Source: Eudromia elegans (lineage: Eukaryota > Chordata > Aves > Tinamiformes > Tinamidae). Taken from it: a stretch of 64,000 nucleotides of DNA. The stretch is taken from the NCBI GenBank assembly GCA_003342815.1, contig PTEX01000535.1:55667-119666 (forward strand), read 5' to 3'. The position numbers and the translations under genes were made by a program. Positions 27,690 through 39,900 of the stretch are shown piece by piece; the first letter of the stretch is position 1; every line of letters starts with the position of its first letter. The notes under the pieces were generated by a model, which was not told where the DNA came from, searched no databases, and worked only from the letters and a program-made list of their open reading frames with translations.

Positions 27690-28070
27690 CACAACAATGT
27701 CTGAGGGCCTGGAGCACAAGATGTCAGAGGCTGACAGAGCTGGGATTTTTTTTTTTTTTTTTTGGTCTGGGAAGAGAAGGTTTATGTGCATCTTTTTATG
27801 TCATATATCTGATGGGAAGAGTGAAAAAGGACAGGGAAAGGACAAGAGGCAAAGACACAAACTGAAATACAAGAAGCTCTGTTTAAACACACGAAACCCC
27901 GAAAAAGATTGCCCAGACTGCAGTGTCTCCATTCTATGTGCTATTCAAATCCCTACTGAGCATGAACCAAAGCAAGCTGCTCTAGCTAACTGTGCTTCTA
28001 ACAGACAGATTGAACTAGATCATCTCCAAAGGCTAAGCAACTTCATCCATCTTGTGATTCTATGGAAAAA
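27690..28070 (+). mobile_element. CR1 LINE fragment, 3' end
   Basis: Landmarks in CR1 order on the plus strand: 'tctgagggcctggagcacaa' (the ORF2 segment around GLEHLS), 'ggctgacagagctggga', 'ggacaagaggcaaagacaca', 'aactgaaatacaagaag', 'ttgcccagactgcagtgtct', then the 3' end 'gaactagatcatctccaaag' and 'cttgtgattctatgg'. The reading frame is broken by substitutions and by an 18-T run at 27746-27763 that replaces the usual sequence between 'gctggga' and 'ggtctgggaagagaagg'. The element is inactive and opposite in orientation to the host gene. Its left part may extend further but is too diverged to place. Confidence 0.88.
27746..27763 (+). repeat. Poly(T) expansion inside CR1
   Basis: Eighteen T residues sit inside the CR1 body where an intact element has mixed sequence coding near the LGLFSLE motif. 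This fits a homopolymer expansion seeded from the element's own short T stretch. Confidence 0.85.
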
Positions 28071-31000
28071 AGAAGTCAAAACTAAATAGGTAGGAAAAAA
28101 AAAATCAAAAAGAAACCCTGTAACACCCACACAAATGGACTCTGGTCTAGCAACTCTCAAGCTAAACAGAAACTTTTCACAGGAGACAAAGTTTCCAGGA
28201 ACAGCTCACTGCAGAGGTTGCTTTAGCTCTCCCGGACTCTTCTAACAACAGTGTAATCAAGACAGGCAATACTAATTAGATCAGTCAGTCTCCTTGTCAG
28301 GTATAGTCCGAAAAGCAGAAGAAAAAAAGTTATTGCCACCTGACCAGGAAAGTACCAAGAATCAACACCATGCAGGACAGCAAACCTGTGTTAAGTGTCA
28401 ATGAAAACCTTTATCATATGTAGTCTTATAGGCTGGGTAATAAATGAACCATGTTTATCTGCATACAGTTTGCACCAGATAAGCCTGCCAGGACCTACAA
28501 GGAAACTGCTGAACTGTTCTTTCTTTGCTCAGCATGATAGACAAACCAAGTCATTTTCAGTTGGGAAATTAAAGCACTGGTGTCACTGTACAGCAGTGAA
28601 TACCCTCTCTGAAGTGTAAAGCATAAGAAGAGCTGACAAGTTCTATGAGGAGAGCAGAATGATCTTCTTCCCCGCTACAGACACTGAATTCCCATACAGA
28701 AGTCATTCCCATTTTTGGTTTTATCACAACTGGGAAAATCTCTGCAAGTAAGATACCCTTCTGAAATACTAACACCAAGAGAAGGACAGGCAGCACCTGA
28801 ACAGCCAGCCGAGTGCCAGGCTGCAGCCTCGTCTTCATCCAAGACCACTTGCATTTGGCCACGCAGACTCCCAGATCTGGCCCAGCACTGCTTACACTCA
28901 CTTCCATTATTCATCCCAGAGACCAACAAGGAGGACTTTCAGGAGTCAAAACTCCTTAGCATGGCTATTTTAAGCAGAATTATTCAAAAACCCACTGAAT
29001 AAAGTGACAGTGCAAAGTTTCACAACAAGGTTAAAAAGTTGTAACATTTCTTCATCTTATCCTCTGAAGTATATTGTTTTTCCATCAGAAAGTTAGACAC
29101 TCTGGATCAGAACACTCACCTAGCACCAATCACCACAAGTGCATTGCCTGGCTAAGTTGGGTAAGATGCACAGGTTGTCCTGCCCACCACCACCTCGCAG
29201 ACTTCCTCCAGTGCCTTGGACAAGGTAGTCAGGTCATGTTCAGGGCCTGCTGAGAGCCACAGCTGTCCTCAGAACGCAGCAAGGTGAGCCAGGAAGAGCA
29301 GCAAGAACACAGCTTTATACCATCACCTGGGAGCATGAGCATGCAGGAGAAAGATTGAGCAAACCTGCAGATTCTGCCTAGATTTTCAATGAACGAGATT
29401 GTGGTGAAGCTCAGAACAGGGCCCAGAAACAGCAGTCCTGTATCCTCTCCAAAAGAGCCGGTGGGTCCCAATCAGCAAGCTCCAGTACAGATGGCTTCTG
29501 CATATTTTAATTTATTAAGGTTTCTATCTGATAAGAATGCCACATTCAGAACTGTTACAAATCCACTGTTTTAGGGTATTAGCAATGCTGTGTGTTCATA
29601 ATAATCTCTCTTAAAAGATTTATTGTCAAAGCTTCTTTCAGGCATGCGGGGAAGGGTTGGCCTTGAGCAACACATACCATGTGTGACCTCAAGGTGACAT
29701 GCAGCTCCATAGAGGGTCTGCAAGGGGAGAACATCCTCCTGCAGCAGCTGAGTCAGCAGGAGAGCCAACAGGGAAACACTTCATTGCTTTCAATAAAAAG
29801 CTCTAGAATTCACAGTATTCTTTTTTTCTAGGTCTCTGTATCTTCAAAAACTGAGATATTTTGAATATATTTATGCAGCAAAATTTACACACAAACTACA
29901 TTAGCAGTTGTCTCTGCCACATTACAGCAAGCCCAAAGCAAAGTGTACCTTAACCTTACTCTTGAAGCATACTCCTACCTTCAGCATCCTGCCGTAATTT
30001 TCTATGGCAAATCCATTACAGCAGGAAACCTCACGCCCTGAACACTCTGCAGGGTTTTGGTGCGTTTTTGTTTCATTGTGAAGATGAACTCCGAGTTAAC
30101 CAGTTCAGCACACAGCTCTGAGCAGAGCTGGGCTCCACGCGGCCTCAGGTGAGTCCATTGCACATTGCACTCCTGCCTCGCGATTGCACAGTCCCAACCG
30201 AAGCAGCTCCAGGCGCTCTTGGGGCACCCTGTTCAGCACATTAGGCTGATTCACACCATACAGTGAGTCTTAGCATTACAGCTAAACCTTCTCTTCCCGC
30301 ACACTTGGTTTTTAAAAGGATGAAAATAATTAGGTATAGACAAGTTGTTCTTCATCCACACTTGTCTACGACTTGATTCTTCTATCGGAAGTTTTCCTGC
30401 TGCAAGGAAGAACCTCAGTGATCATTCCAAGAGCAGGGAGCCATTTCCAGTGAGTGCATCTGCCCCATTCCTACTTTTCCTTTCCTCTTAAAGCAACCTA
30501 AGAAACAGCAGTTTCCAAATGCCACATACTGCTTTCTACAGATCTCAGAAACCCGCTGGCATGCAGGGCTGATGCCCCAGAGCTTGCTCAAGCGCTCCTT
30601 CGACTACAGCACAACTGGCAAGTGGCTGGCAAAGCCATCACTTGCTCCTGACTAAGCAAACAATGTTATTTGAGCTCCTATAAACCCAAACTGTACTCCA
30701 GGGAATCTCGTGTTCCTTCATTAGGAGGGATCAAATGTAATAGCAAAACTCCATAGGGGTATAGGCAAAAATGTCCTCAGGTGTATTTGCACTGACAGTT
30801 GCCAACGGTTACATATTCACCCAACATGACACACGACATTTAACTAGGAGCAAGCTGCAGCCACACCAGCGTAAGCCTAAGTTCACATCTTGTTTCTCTG
30901 GGCACACACTCCCCTCTTGCCAGCAGCTCTGTCCAAACAGCAGAGCTACCTACGGCACTCAGGACGCGTGCTTAGAAATGCTGCCTTCATCCTGTGGCTT

Positions 31001-34000
31001 GCTCAGGAGGACAGCAGCCCATGTGCAGTCCTGTGTGTCTGGCCACTTCTAGACAAGCTACTGAATGAGCTACTTGGTTTAACAGGCCTCAGACTATGAA
31101 AGATCTGGAGATGATTCTAGCTAAAGGATTCTAGCTAAAGAGATAATCACTAACCCTCAGAAGAAGGCTGTATTTCTCTAATCCTTCAAACACAATTATC
31201 AAGATTAGATTTCAGATGGATTGGAGAACAAGACCTTAATGGAGAATAAGCTTAGCTGCAGACAAGTTTAGCAAGCTAAACAGAATGTTCCTATGGCAAA
31301 ATAAAAACACTTGTTAAACTGGCTTCATCATATGTGGGTGACAACTCCACACCTTCTTCAGGGTCACTGGGCACATTCACTATTTGCAGCTGGCTTTATA
31401 ACTCATTTCTTCTCTGCTTTTCTGACTCACACGAAGTAGATCTACACAACACAGGTTAACAGGCACATGCAAAGGCTGCTTTTTCCTCCTGCACACCTAC
31501 CCAAAAGTAGAAGAGAGGGGTCAAACACATTTCATGGTTTGACCCATTTCCTGCTTCCAGTTTGTAGCATTCAAGTTCTCCCCCTCAGAGCAGTGCTGCC
31601 TATCAGGTGGCTTAAGGCTGTTTCACTTGCTCCTGGGGAAAGAGAGCAGCTGAAGTACAGCACACCTGAGAGAAAGGGCTGGTCGGAAAGGTCACCTAAA
31701 TGGACCTCTGAAGAAATGCAGATTTAGAAAATGTCATTCTCCTGAAAGAGGAAATCTATTCAGGATCCAGACGGTCTTCATCTGCTTATTCTGAAAGCAA
31801 CACCACCAGCAACAACAAAGAGAAGGTGGAGAACGTGCACAAGGGTACACCTGGGGAATTGCTGCAGGCCACGTTCCCCGAGCTTCACCCTTTCCCTCTG
31901 CAAACATAGCTTCAGCAGACCTGGGAAGTCTCACAGGACAGGATAAGCACTTATTGCTTTTAAAACAAAAAACACTCAAAAAATGTCAACTAAAAAAGCC
32001 ACCCAATATGTTATACTTAAACCTACAATACAGCTGAAGTTAAGAAACTGCTTTGTTGTACACAGAGGTACACAAGACTAATTATGCTCCCGCCTCGTGT
32101 AAGACTATTTGCTATTCCTTTTTATGAAAAGGCATGAGGCTGGAGTACTCCGTGCTAAAAATACAGTTCTGTAAGTGTTCCAAATATGTCAGGTAGGCAA
32201 GTTTACACATATTTTGTATTTACTGAGGCTGCATTCTCTGCAATGAATTCAAACAGTATCCAGACGGATGCCCTCCCTGCTTGACTTTGATGCCAAGCTG
32301 CAGTTCAGCAACACTCAACACACTGTGGGGAAGAACTATTTTCAAACAATAAATCTTAATCTTTCTATCAGCTGATTAGTTTAGCCAAAAGATATAATCT
32401 CGTATTGCTTTGCCAAAAGCTCAGAATTTCCCTCAGGTTTTACCTACCATACTAGTCACTATTATAAATGAGCCCTTACAAAGAGGAAAATCCAAGTTCG
32501 TTTAGCCTGGCTTGCTTTATTTATTGATTTAACTATTGGTTAAATGTTCAGAAAATGAGCAGGAGTTAATTTGGCAGTAAACAAGGAGAAAAAAAGTAAA
32601 GAAACGTATGTAGGGCACACTATACACTGCAGTCAAATCCAGCTGAAATCTGACAGTTTTCCAAGCCAGGAGTGAACCACAACATCAACATGCTCTAGTG
32701 TATGCTTTGAGGCACTAATTTTTCTTGTCTTTGGAAGTGCTCTGAAACGCTTTGAACTTTACATCAATCTCCTGGTGGGTGACCTCTTTCACTCCTGCTG
32801 ACTAGGCGACCCTGGAGAGGGAGGGGTCAATGAAATTATGCAGTGCAGTCCATGAACACAGCTGCAGACATCAGCACTGAAAAGAAAGACCCACGAGGGG
32901 GCCAGGGGAGGCGGTGGGAGAGCTCTGAAGAAAATCTCTCAGACCAAGTAAGAAAGATGCAAATCTTTTGCTTCAGCTCCGTTGCTGGCTCTCCCATCAG
33001 CCACAATAATGAAATGAATGAGCTGAAATATTCCAAGTAATACTCCATAAAAAAAAAAAAAAAAAAAAAAAAACCACACCACAGTGTCTGTGCAATTAAA
33101 TTGCTTCACACACACAAAAGCCCAGAACATCTTTTTGGGAAACTACGGGAACCCCTAACCACCAAGCAGTGATTCCCACTTTGTCCTGATCTTTCTGTGC
33201 TCTTTCAGGTCTTCCCGACTTGCAAAAGCAAGAGAATAAACAAAACTATTCATGAGGTCTGGACTGGACCAGCCACAAAGGAGCTGAAAAAGCAGAGCTT
33301 TTGAGCACAAGCTCAAATTTGGAGATCTTCTAAAGGAAGCAAGTTCCTCAGCAGGACTGTACAGCAGTGATGAATGGGAGGCAGGCAGCAAGAGCCAGGG
33401 ATACAGAAGTGTGCTGAGATACAAGACCTTGCCTAGGAAACCAGGGTTGTGCTGTGCACGATGCCACTGAATCACTCGCTGGAACACTGTCACAACTGAC
33501 CTTTAATTTGGATGCTTTATGTCCTTTTGTCCAACTGGGACACTTAGGGACAGATTTTCAGACCTGCTGAGCAACTCCACTGACTTTCCCACTGAAATAC
33601 TGCAGAGGCAGAGCATTTGGAAATTGCTCAAATACGTATAAAGTGATATCTACACAGCTAAACTATGCCCTAACTATACAGAACTCTTCTTCCTATCCTA
33701 AGGAAACTCAGGATGCCTCCCAGGCCTCCTGTGAGTGCTATTAATGCTTATGAGGCCCTCTGGCATTCTCGCACTGAGGGCTTGGTAGGACTGCAGCGTA
33801 TTCCCTCTTCACGTGTTTACATTTAGCCTCAGGGAGAAGGGCCTCCACACATCATGTAATGTATATTGGCATTTAGATCAAAAATGCCACGGACTGACTT
33901 TGATAGGACATTTCATTTTATATGAATGTGATCCATGCTTTCTGCACATTTTTTTCCAAATGCTACACAGAGAAGTCTGTGCTTTAACAACAGATCTTTT

Positions 34001-36504
34001 CTCTTAATTCTTATCACATTTAACTTCCTCTCTCGATCAATATAAGGAAGACTACTTCAAAACAAAGGGCATCATACTTCACTACGGGCTGCAAAACAAG
34101 TTTAACTGAAAAGAGATCGTTCTCAATTATGAATTTGGGAAAACGCTACCTACTTTTTCAACATAAATGCCAGTTAGTATTTTCTGAAGTCACACACTGA
34201 AACACATATATGTGCAGGACTAGACACAGCAATCTGTCTTTGGCTCTCTCAATCTAAATAATGTAAAGAACAAACTCCATCTACCACATTCCAGTTGTCC
34301 TAAAAACCTCTCTCCTCCCTTTCACCTCCTGGCTTTTTGATCATTTAAATCTGGCTTCTTTCCAAACCTTTCTGAAGTTCAAGACAGCAACAGACTCAGT
34401 ATGAAGATCCCTACAGACACAGAAGAAAAGAAAAAGAAATTGTCCCCCAAGGACACTTACCCTACCCAAAAGCCACCAGCGGAAATGCAGAATCCCTTAT
34501 TAATAAAACCAACACAAAGATTGACTCATCTTCCAGGTCTTTTAAGTGTGTTGTTGGGCAGCTCTTCAAATCCACAGTTTGTATCATTTTCTCCCAATCT
34601 CCCAATGCGATGCATGCCAAGATCACCAGCACTCCCTGCACACCAGTTCAGCTGAGGTTAGACCTTGTCTAGCCACAAACCATGCACTGCTCCTCATGCA
34701 CTGCTAGCTGCTATTGCAGCTGTTCTCTCTTCCCTCTCTCCCCCCTTTTTTTAAGCGAGGTGTTATATTTAACCATTCAAAACTGTTATTTAGCACTTGC
34801 TCTAAAGAAGTTCTCATTTCTCCCAATGCTCAGTCTGTCTCCATACTGCTTGCTGTTCTATTTCCTCTTGCCTGCCACTTCTGCTAAATGCACGCAGCAG
34901 CCGTGAAACAACACCAGGCTCCTCAGCCTTTGCAATGAGAACATCATGGAGAGTTCAAGTATGTTAAAAAAACAGTAGAGAGACTTCACTTCCAAGTTTG
35001 CCCTTGCTACCAACCTTACATCACTTACTACACCGTACATAATTTCTATGATCTGATTAATCCAAACAGTACCTCCAAGGAGGAGAGATGAGAACAAATG
35101 CTCTAAGACTGAGATGGCCAAGCTACATCTACTGACTTGTATGCAACTCCTGGGCAGGATGAGAGGCTCCTGTGCCAGGGCTACTTTATGTCAGTGCTGG
35201 AGCTGTGCTGGAGACTACATCTGTCTCCACAGGTACACAGGAAGAGAGCTCCAGATGCTAGTGGGATGCAGTCTAGATCTTTTCCCAAAGCAGACCAAGG
35301 CCTGGTCTCATCCAGAGCTTTTTCCCACCCTTGGGCTCTCCAGGACACACAGCTGCTGTTTTGTGTCTCTGGGCCACCTCCAAAGGCTGGTGTGTGGGCT
35401 GGAAGTCAGGCTGGCAACTCTGCTGTACTGCCTCCCTGTAGGGTTATTGGCACTTCAGCAAAGGATTCCAAACCAGCAATGGAGATTTTTATTAAATAAC
35501 CTAGGCTCTGTAGTAGTAGCAGATGGAATTAAAACACCTTTCATTAACTAGCAGCATATGCAGTTTAAGCAGACTACCCAGAATTAAAAATAAAATTCCT
35601 ACCAAGCCTTGCTCTAGCTGGTAGCACCAAGTATTTTTACCAAAGAAATGATAGTAACTGGTGGTCTTGAAGATACTTGTCTGGATTTGCTAAGAGAGGA
35701 GCTAATTTGTTGCAGATCTGCTGAAAATCTCTCTAGACAGTAACAATCAAGCAAGAAGCTGAACAGTGCAGCAATCGCTAGCCATTAAAATCCATGCCAG
35801 ACTCCTTTACTATTACCAGTTGGGAATGAGAAGGCTTCTTTCTCATGCTTGCACTTTGAACACTCAACCCTAAGGAGGCACAAAAGTGATTAAAAACTGG
35901 AATTACAAATCCACACCAGGTGAGCTTGAACAGATTCACGCTGTGCACACACTCCTCCAAAAGCTCTGGAGCACAAAGAATTAACCAAGGCAGTAAAATA
36001 GAAACCCAACTTGAACAGTTGACTCGGGGAACTGCCTTTTCCTCTCCGAATACACAGCAGTGCACATCCACCTAGCCCCTCCTGTTGCCCAGCAGCTCTC
36101 AGGCATTTTCCAGCAGCAGCAGCTAGCACGTACAGCCAGCTCTCCACACCAGCACTCACACAGGCAAATGCCGGCTCTGGGGATGGGCTCTAGATGTTTA
36201 AATTGAAATAAAGAAGGTTGTTCCAAAAAGAAAAGACAGCTTTTAATCAGGCAGGAGCCAAAAAGCACTGTTTCCAAACCCATTAAGAATCCATTTCTTA
36301 CTTTCTGATCCAAGTAGTATTTTAAGAATCTGTCATTCTGTTTCTACCGTAAGTCTGCAGGGGGACAGCCAGCAAGCACCCAAGTCCTTTCTGTTATTTA
36401 TCTGACAGTACTTCCAAATGATACTGCATTTCCAGAAGGTTTGATCTGATTTCCCAAGGTCAGTGCAATATCTAGGAGCAAAAGCAGCAGCAAAGGTACC
36501 TTAC
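28071..36504 (-). other. Intron after the alternative first exon, no gene recognised
   Basis: By inference this is the proximal part of the intron that starts at the donor of the 36505-36856 exon. No exon with suitable phase (1) and ASEF-like coding was found. It contains a 25-A run at 33049-33073, preceded by a small GC-rich patch, and an isolated strong plus-strand donor-like site near 30149. Open frames up to 145 codons (35114-35551 plus) have no family resemblance. Confidence 0.5.
33049..33073 (+). repeat. Poly(A) tract, 25 A
   Basis: Uninterrupted run of 25 A. A small GC-rich patch (cacgagggggccaggggagg) lies about 150 bases upstream, but no known retroposon was recognised. Confidence 0.9.
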
Positions 36505-36856
36505 CTGTAGCAGAGTGCAGACTCTCTAAGCTCCAGTACCTGGACAAGACGCCTCTCATGCCACCGCCACCGCACACCACACCGCTGCTGTCCGAATCCG
36601 AACCCGGCGAGAGCCCCGAGCTGCCGCTGCTACTGCAATTTTCTCCACTGCGTGCCCCGCTGGACTCACTGGGGCACTGCTGGGTCCTCATGCAGGCAGG
36701 TGAGAGGGAGAGCCGGGGGCTCTGCCACGCTGCTGGAGGAAGGGGGCTGAGGGCGCCGAGGCTGCCCGCGGGGCACTGGTACCTGGTACCGCTGCCTGAG
36801 GACTGAGCTGGATTCCTATCCTCTTCTCCGCTCCTCTCGATGCATCCTGACATCAT
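36505..36856 (-). CDS. ARHGEF4: Alternative first coding exon of ASEF-family RhoGEF
   Basis: This exon opens with tandem ATG codons at 36856 and 36853. An in-frame TAG lies three codons upstream, so translation must start here rather than read in from another exon. It encodes 117 complete codons, rich in Ser, Gly and Pro, including LSPLPPAAW (36-44) and SGLSPGSDSDSSG (80-92), and ends in RGVLSRYWSLESLHSAT. The 3' end is a perfect donor, CTACAG|GTAAGG, in phase 1. That is the phase of the donor at 43283, so both can splice to the same downstream exon. The exon is locally GC-rich with several CpGs, unlike its surroundings. Family knowledge: ASEF genes use several promoters. Inference: this isoform lacks the APC-binding region and would behave differently from the long form. 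I do not recognise the leader itself; the link to the gene rests on strand, position and phase. Confidence 0.68.
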
Positions 36857-36960
36857 AGGGGTCCACTAAGGAGGCTCCCTCTGTGGCAGCTCCGCTGCTC
36901 TCAGCTGCAGCTTCTAGCAGCTGATTTTTATTAAAGCTGATATTAAGACACTAAAAAAGC
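36857..36960 (-). promoter_or_regulatory. Probable promoter/5'UTR of the short isoform
   Basis: Immediately upstream of the tandem ATG, the minus strand shows CAGCTG E-boxes (two within about 20 bases), an AT-rich TATA-like stretch TTTAATAAAAATC and, further up near 36965-36975, a CCCCACCC (CACCC/GC-type) box. The spacing from the TATA-like stretch to the ATG (about 80 bases) is suitable for a short 5'UTR. All of this is motif reading only; no transcription start is proven. Confidence 0.35.
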
Positions 36961-39900
36961 AAGGGTGGGGCTGGGAGCTTTCCTCCTCGTTTAGGAGAGC
37001 TGTCAAATTAAAAATAAATAAGTGGGAATAGTAGAATTTCATGCATTTTAAAAATGCCCAAGTGAGAGAGACCTTGTGTTATCTGCTTCCCCTGAGAACT
37101 CAGCAAGGACTTAACATATAAACTAATCATGTTTAGAACTGGCTGCGGCTGCCGCTATTAAAAAACTATTTTTGTAAGTCCCCAGAAAAAGAATTCAAAA
37201 TTAAATGAAAGCCAGAGAAGCACAGATTGAGATTCAGGAAGGCCGCAGCTGGGAGCTTTAAAAAAAAAAAATCATTTAACATCCACTTCCAGACTGCAGA
37301 CCTGGGACAATTCCTTTTTCAGCGTGTGGTCATTTTTAACAGACTTCAGGCTCAAGTCAAACAGCATTGCTGACTACATTTTAACAGGAGGGTTTTATAG
37401 CCTCATTACCTGCCATAAAATGAACTGTGGAAGAAAGCTAGCTGCCCAAGAAATAGCTGTGCTGTTTAACAAGGCTCCAAGACAACATATAGCTTTAATG
37501 ATAAAGGACACTTTGCGCTTGACACTTTGCTAAAAGTGCCTAAATCCCTCTTATACACTGACATCTGTCACTGTAATATCAAATACTACCAGAAATAATT
37601 TAGCAGTAGCCACATGGCTTGTGGTATAGCAGAAAATATAGCTAACTCCTTACAACAGTCACCAGAAAAGGTACTTTGATTAAAAGGGGAGAATTCCGGT
37701 AACAATGTCAAGCTCAAACGCTCCCCATGTCTCACTACCTGCTGCTGAAGGAGAACATCTGGGCGCACTGCAGGTTGCTTCGGCGTGGGGACATCGAGGT
37801 CATGCCAAAGGGAAGCTCAGTAACTAGCAAGGGGGTTGATGGAGGAGACAGGAAGCTCAGGTGGGACAGTGACAGTCACCCGTATCCAGGACACAAATAA
37901 GGCAGCAGGCTGGAAAGCTCGGCTGTTCATACCATTTGCAAAGCAGATGTTTGTCCAGGCACCTAAACCCCAAACTAGGAGCTTAATTTTGCACAAGAAC
38001 TGAAAACACTTGTTTTACTATTTCTGTCCAAGTTAATGCTGCCCAAAGTAAATAGAGTCACATTATCACATAAACATCACATCCTCCTTGAACAGAAAGA
38101 TCCCTTTGATTTTGACCCCCTATCTGTGCAATAATAGGGAGATATTTTACATCAAAAAGACCTCTCTTTTACAGAGGATTTCTCAAAAGAAAAACTGTCT
38201 GCCTCCACTACAGGTTATTAAAAAGCACCAACATTGCCGAACAAAGTTTTGATTGTTTCAGTTATGCTTTACAAGAAGGGGCTCTGCAGTAACAGGGAAA
38301 GAAAAACTCCTGTTGCTCGACATAAAAGTTTCCTCCAATTATCCTCTGAATGTAGGTACTTAAACCATAAACACAAAACATTCCTCTCCACCCCCCAGTA
38401 TACAAATGGAGCTGTGTCTTCACTTTGACGGATTCAAACCGCTCTTCTGATTTGATCTGGTCCTTCGAGGACCTCTCACACCCACTTGCATGAAAGCCCA
38501 GATTTAAGAAACTGATTTATCTCCTAACAAGGGGTACTAAGCAGAGCTCAGTGCAGCTACTCCGCAGACAGAGCACAGAGGTGGTGAGAGGAGGCGGCAC
38601 AGCTCCCCAGACACCAGAGCTGCTATGGATGGCTGGAGCCCAGCCTTGCTCCTCAGAGAGCAGGTAAACCCCATGGATCTGCATCTCCCTCAACTGAGCC
38701 ATTACACAGACAGTATTAAAGAGCCTCTGTAGCAACTGCTCTTGCCTCAATGACCTCTGCCCCAAACCTGCTTATGTTGCTCCATCTGTTCCCCACTAAC
38801 CCGCCCGCTCTCTGGCCTGAATGCTTTTTGCAACCACTGAAATATGTTTATGCAGTGCCAGAGACAACAGCGCTATGATCCCAGCTGAAGGTGCTACTGA
38901 GGGGCACTTATTATGGGTATGTGTGAGACCTCATTCCACAGCATTAGAAAACTACAAAGGCTACAGAAACCACAGTCCTAGAGCCAAGTTTATAACCCCA
39001 ACTCATCGTAGAATGGCTCCATCCCAGCACAGCGCTTGTAGCTTGCTTTTTATTTATGTTTTTTAAATTCACTGTTAAGAGAGAAGACATGTACTGTCTG
39101 AGCTGCTGTGGTAGCAATTGTCTCCAAACAGATGAGGGACCTCACTGAACAGCTAATACTCAAAAAACTAGTCTCAGTCTCAGACATCTTCATCCTATAC
39201 ACCTGCCAGGTTTCCTAGTCTTTACCAGGTTCTCCTATAGCTTCTTACCTTTGAACATTGATTGTCAGAGTTGTTTAGTGTTCTCTAGCATCTTCTTTTT
39301 AACTTCTTACCCTAAGGAAAACTTATATTTACGTAACTAAATCTTTTACATCGGTAGGTAATACATATAATCCTAAATAACTGGGTTTGACAAATTTCTA
39401 GGAACTTGGCCATCACTTGGCCCAGCCTTTAGATTTGCAGAGTCACTGGTGGGCCCATTAGAGACCTTAACAATAGCAAATATTTGTAGCTGTGATTAAG
39501 CAGAATTAGGAGTGATATAGCAGGTCTAATCTTCCTCTGCCTTAGAAATAGAGAAAAAAGTACAGCAAATAACACAATTAGCTTCTATACATCTAAATGC
39601 AGAGTACTTTTTGGGTTAACAGTGGTAGAATTGATGTTTCACACTATGAGACGCACTTCTAAGGGCTCATAGGCCACTTTTTTTTCCCCGCCCCTTCAAG
39701 AACTAAAAATGACAAAAATGGAATAAATAGCTCTGCTTGTTATTTTGCTGAACTACAGGACTGCTAAATATTTATAAGAGATAATGAAATCCTGTTATTA
39801 AACTAATATTTTCCCTCTTGAATAGATTTCTCTAGTGGCTGTCAAACATCTTCACATTAACTGTTGCCAAGTGCAAGCTTAACAGCCCATCTATAGCTGG

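Noticed and set aside
27341..27865. 174-codon plus-strand open frame
   Set aside because: It runs through the CR1 fragment and its poly(T) (giving a poly-Phe run) in a frame that does not match CR1 ORF2, so it is not a gene.
29180..29212. Minus-strand GGTGGTGGTGGG considered as the WWWGR part of the ASEF SH3 domain
   Set aside because: Translation in the tryptophan frame gives RWWWAG with none of the flanking SH3 residues.
35114..35551. 145-codon plus-strand open frame
   Set aside because: Cys/Leu-rich without recognisable domain, no splice or promoter support.
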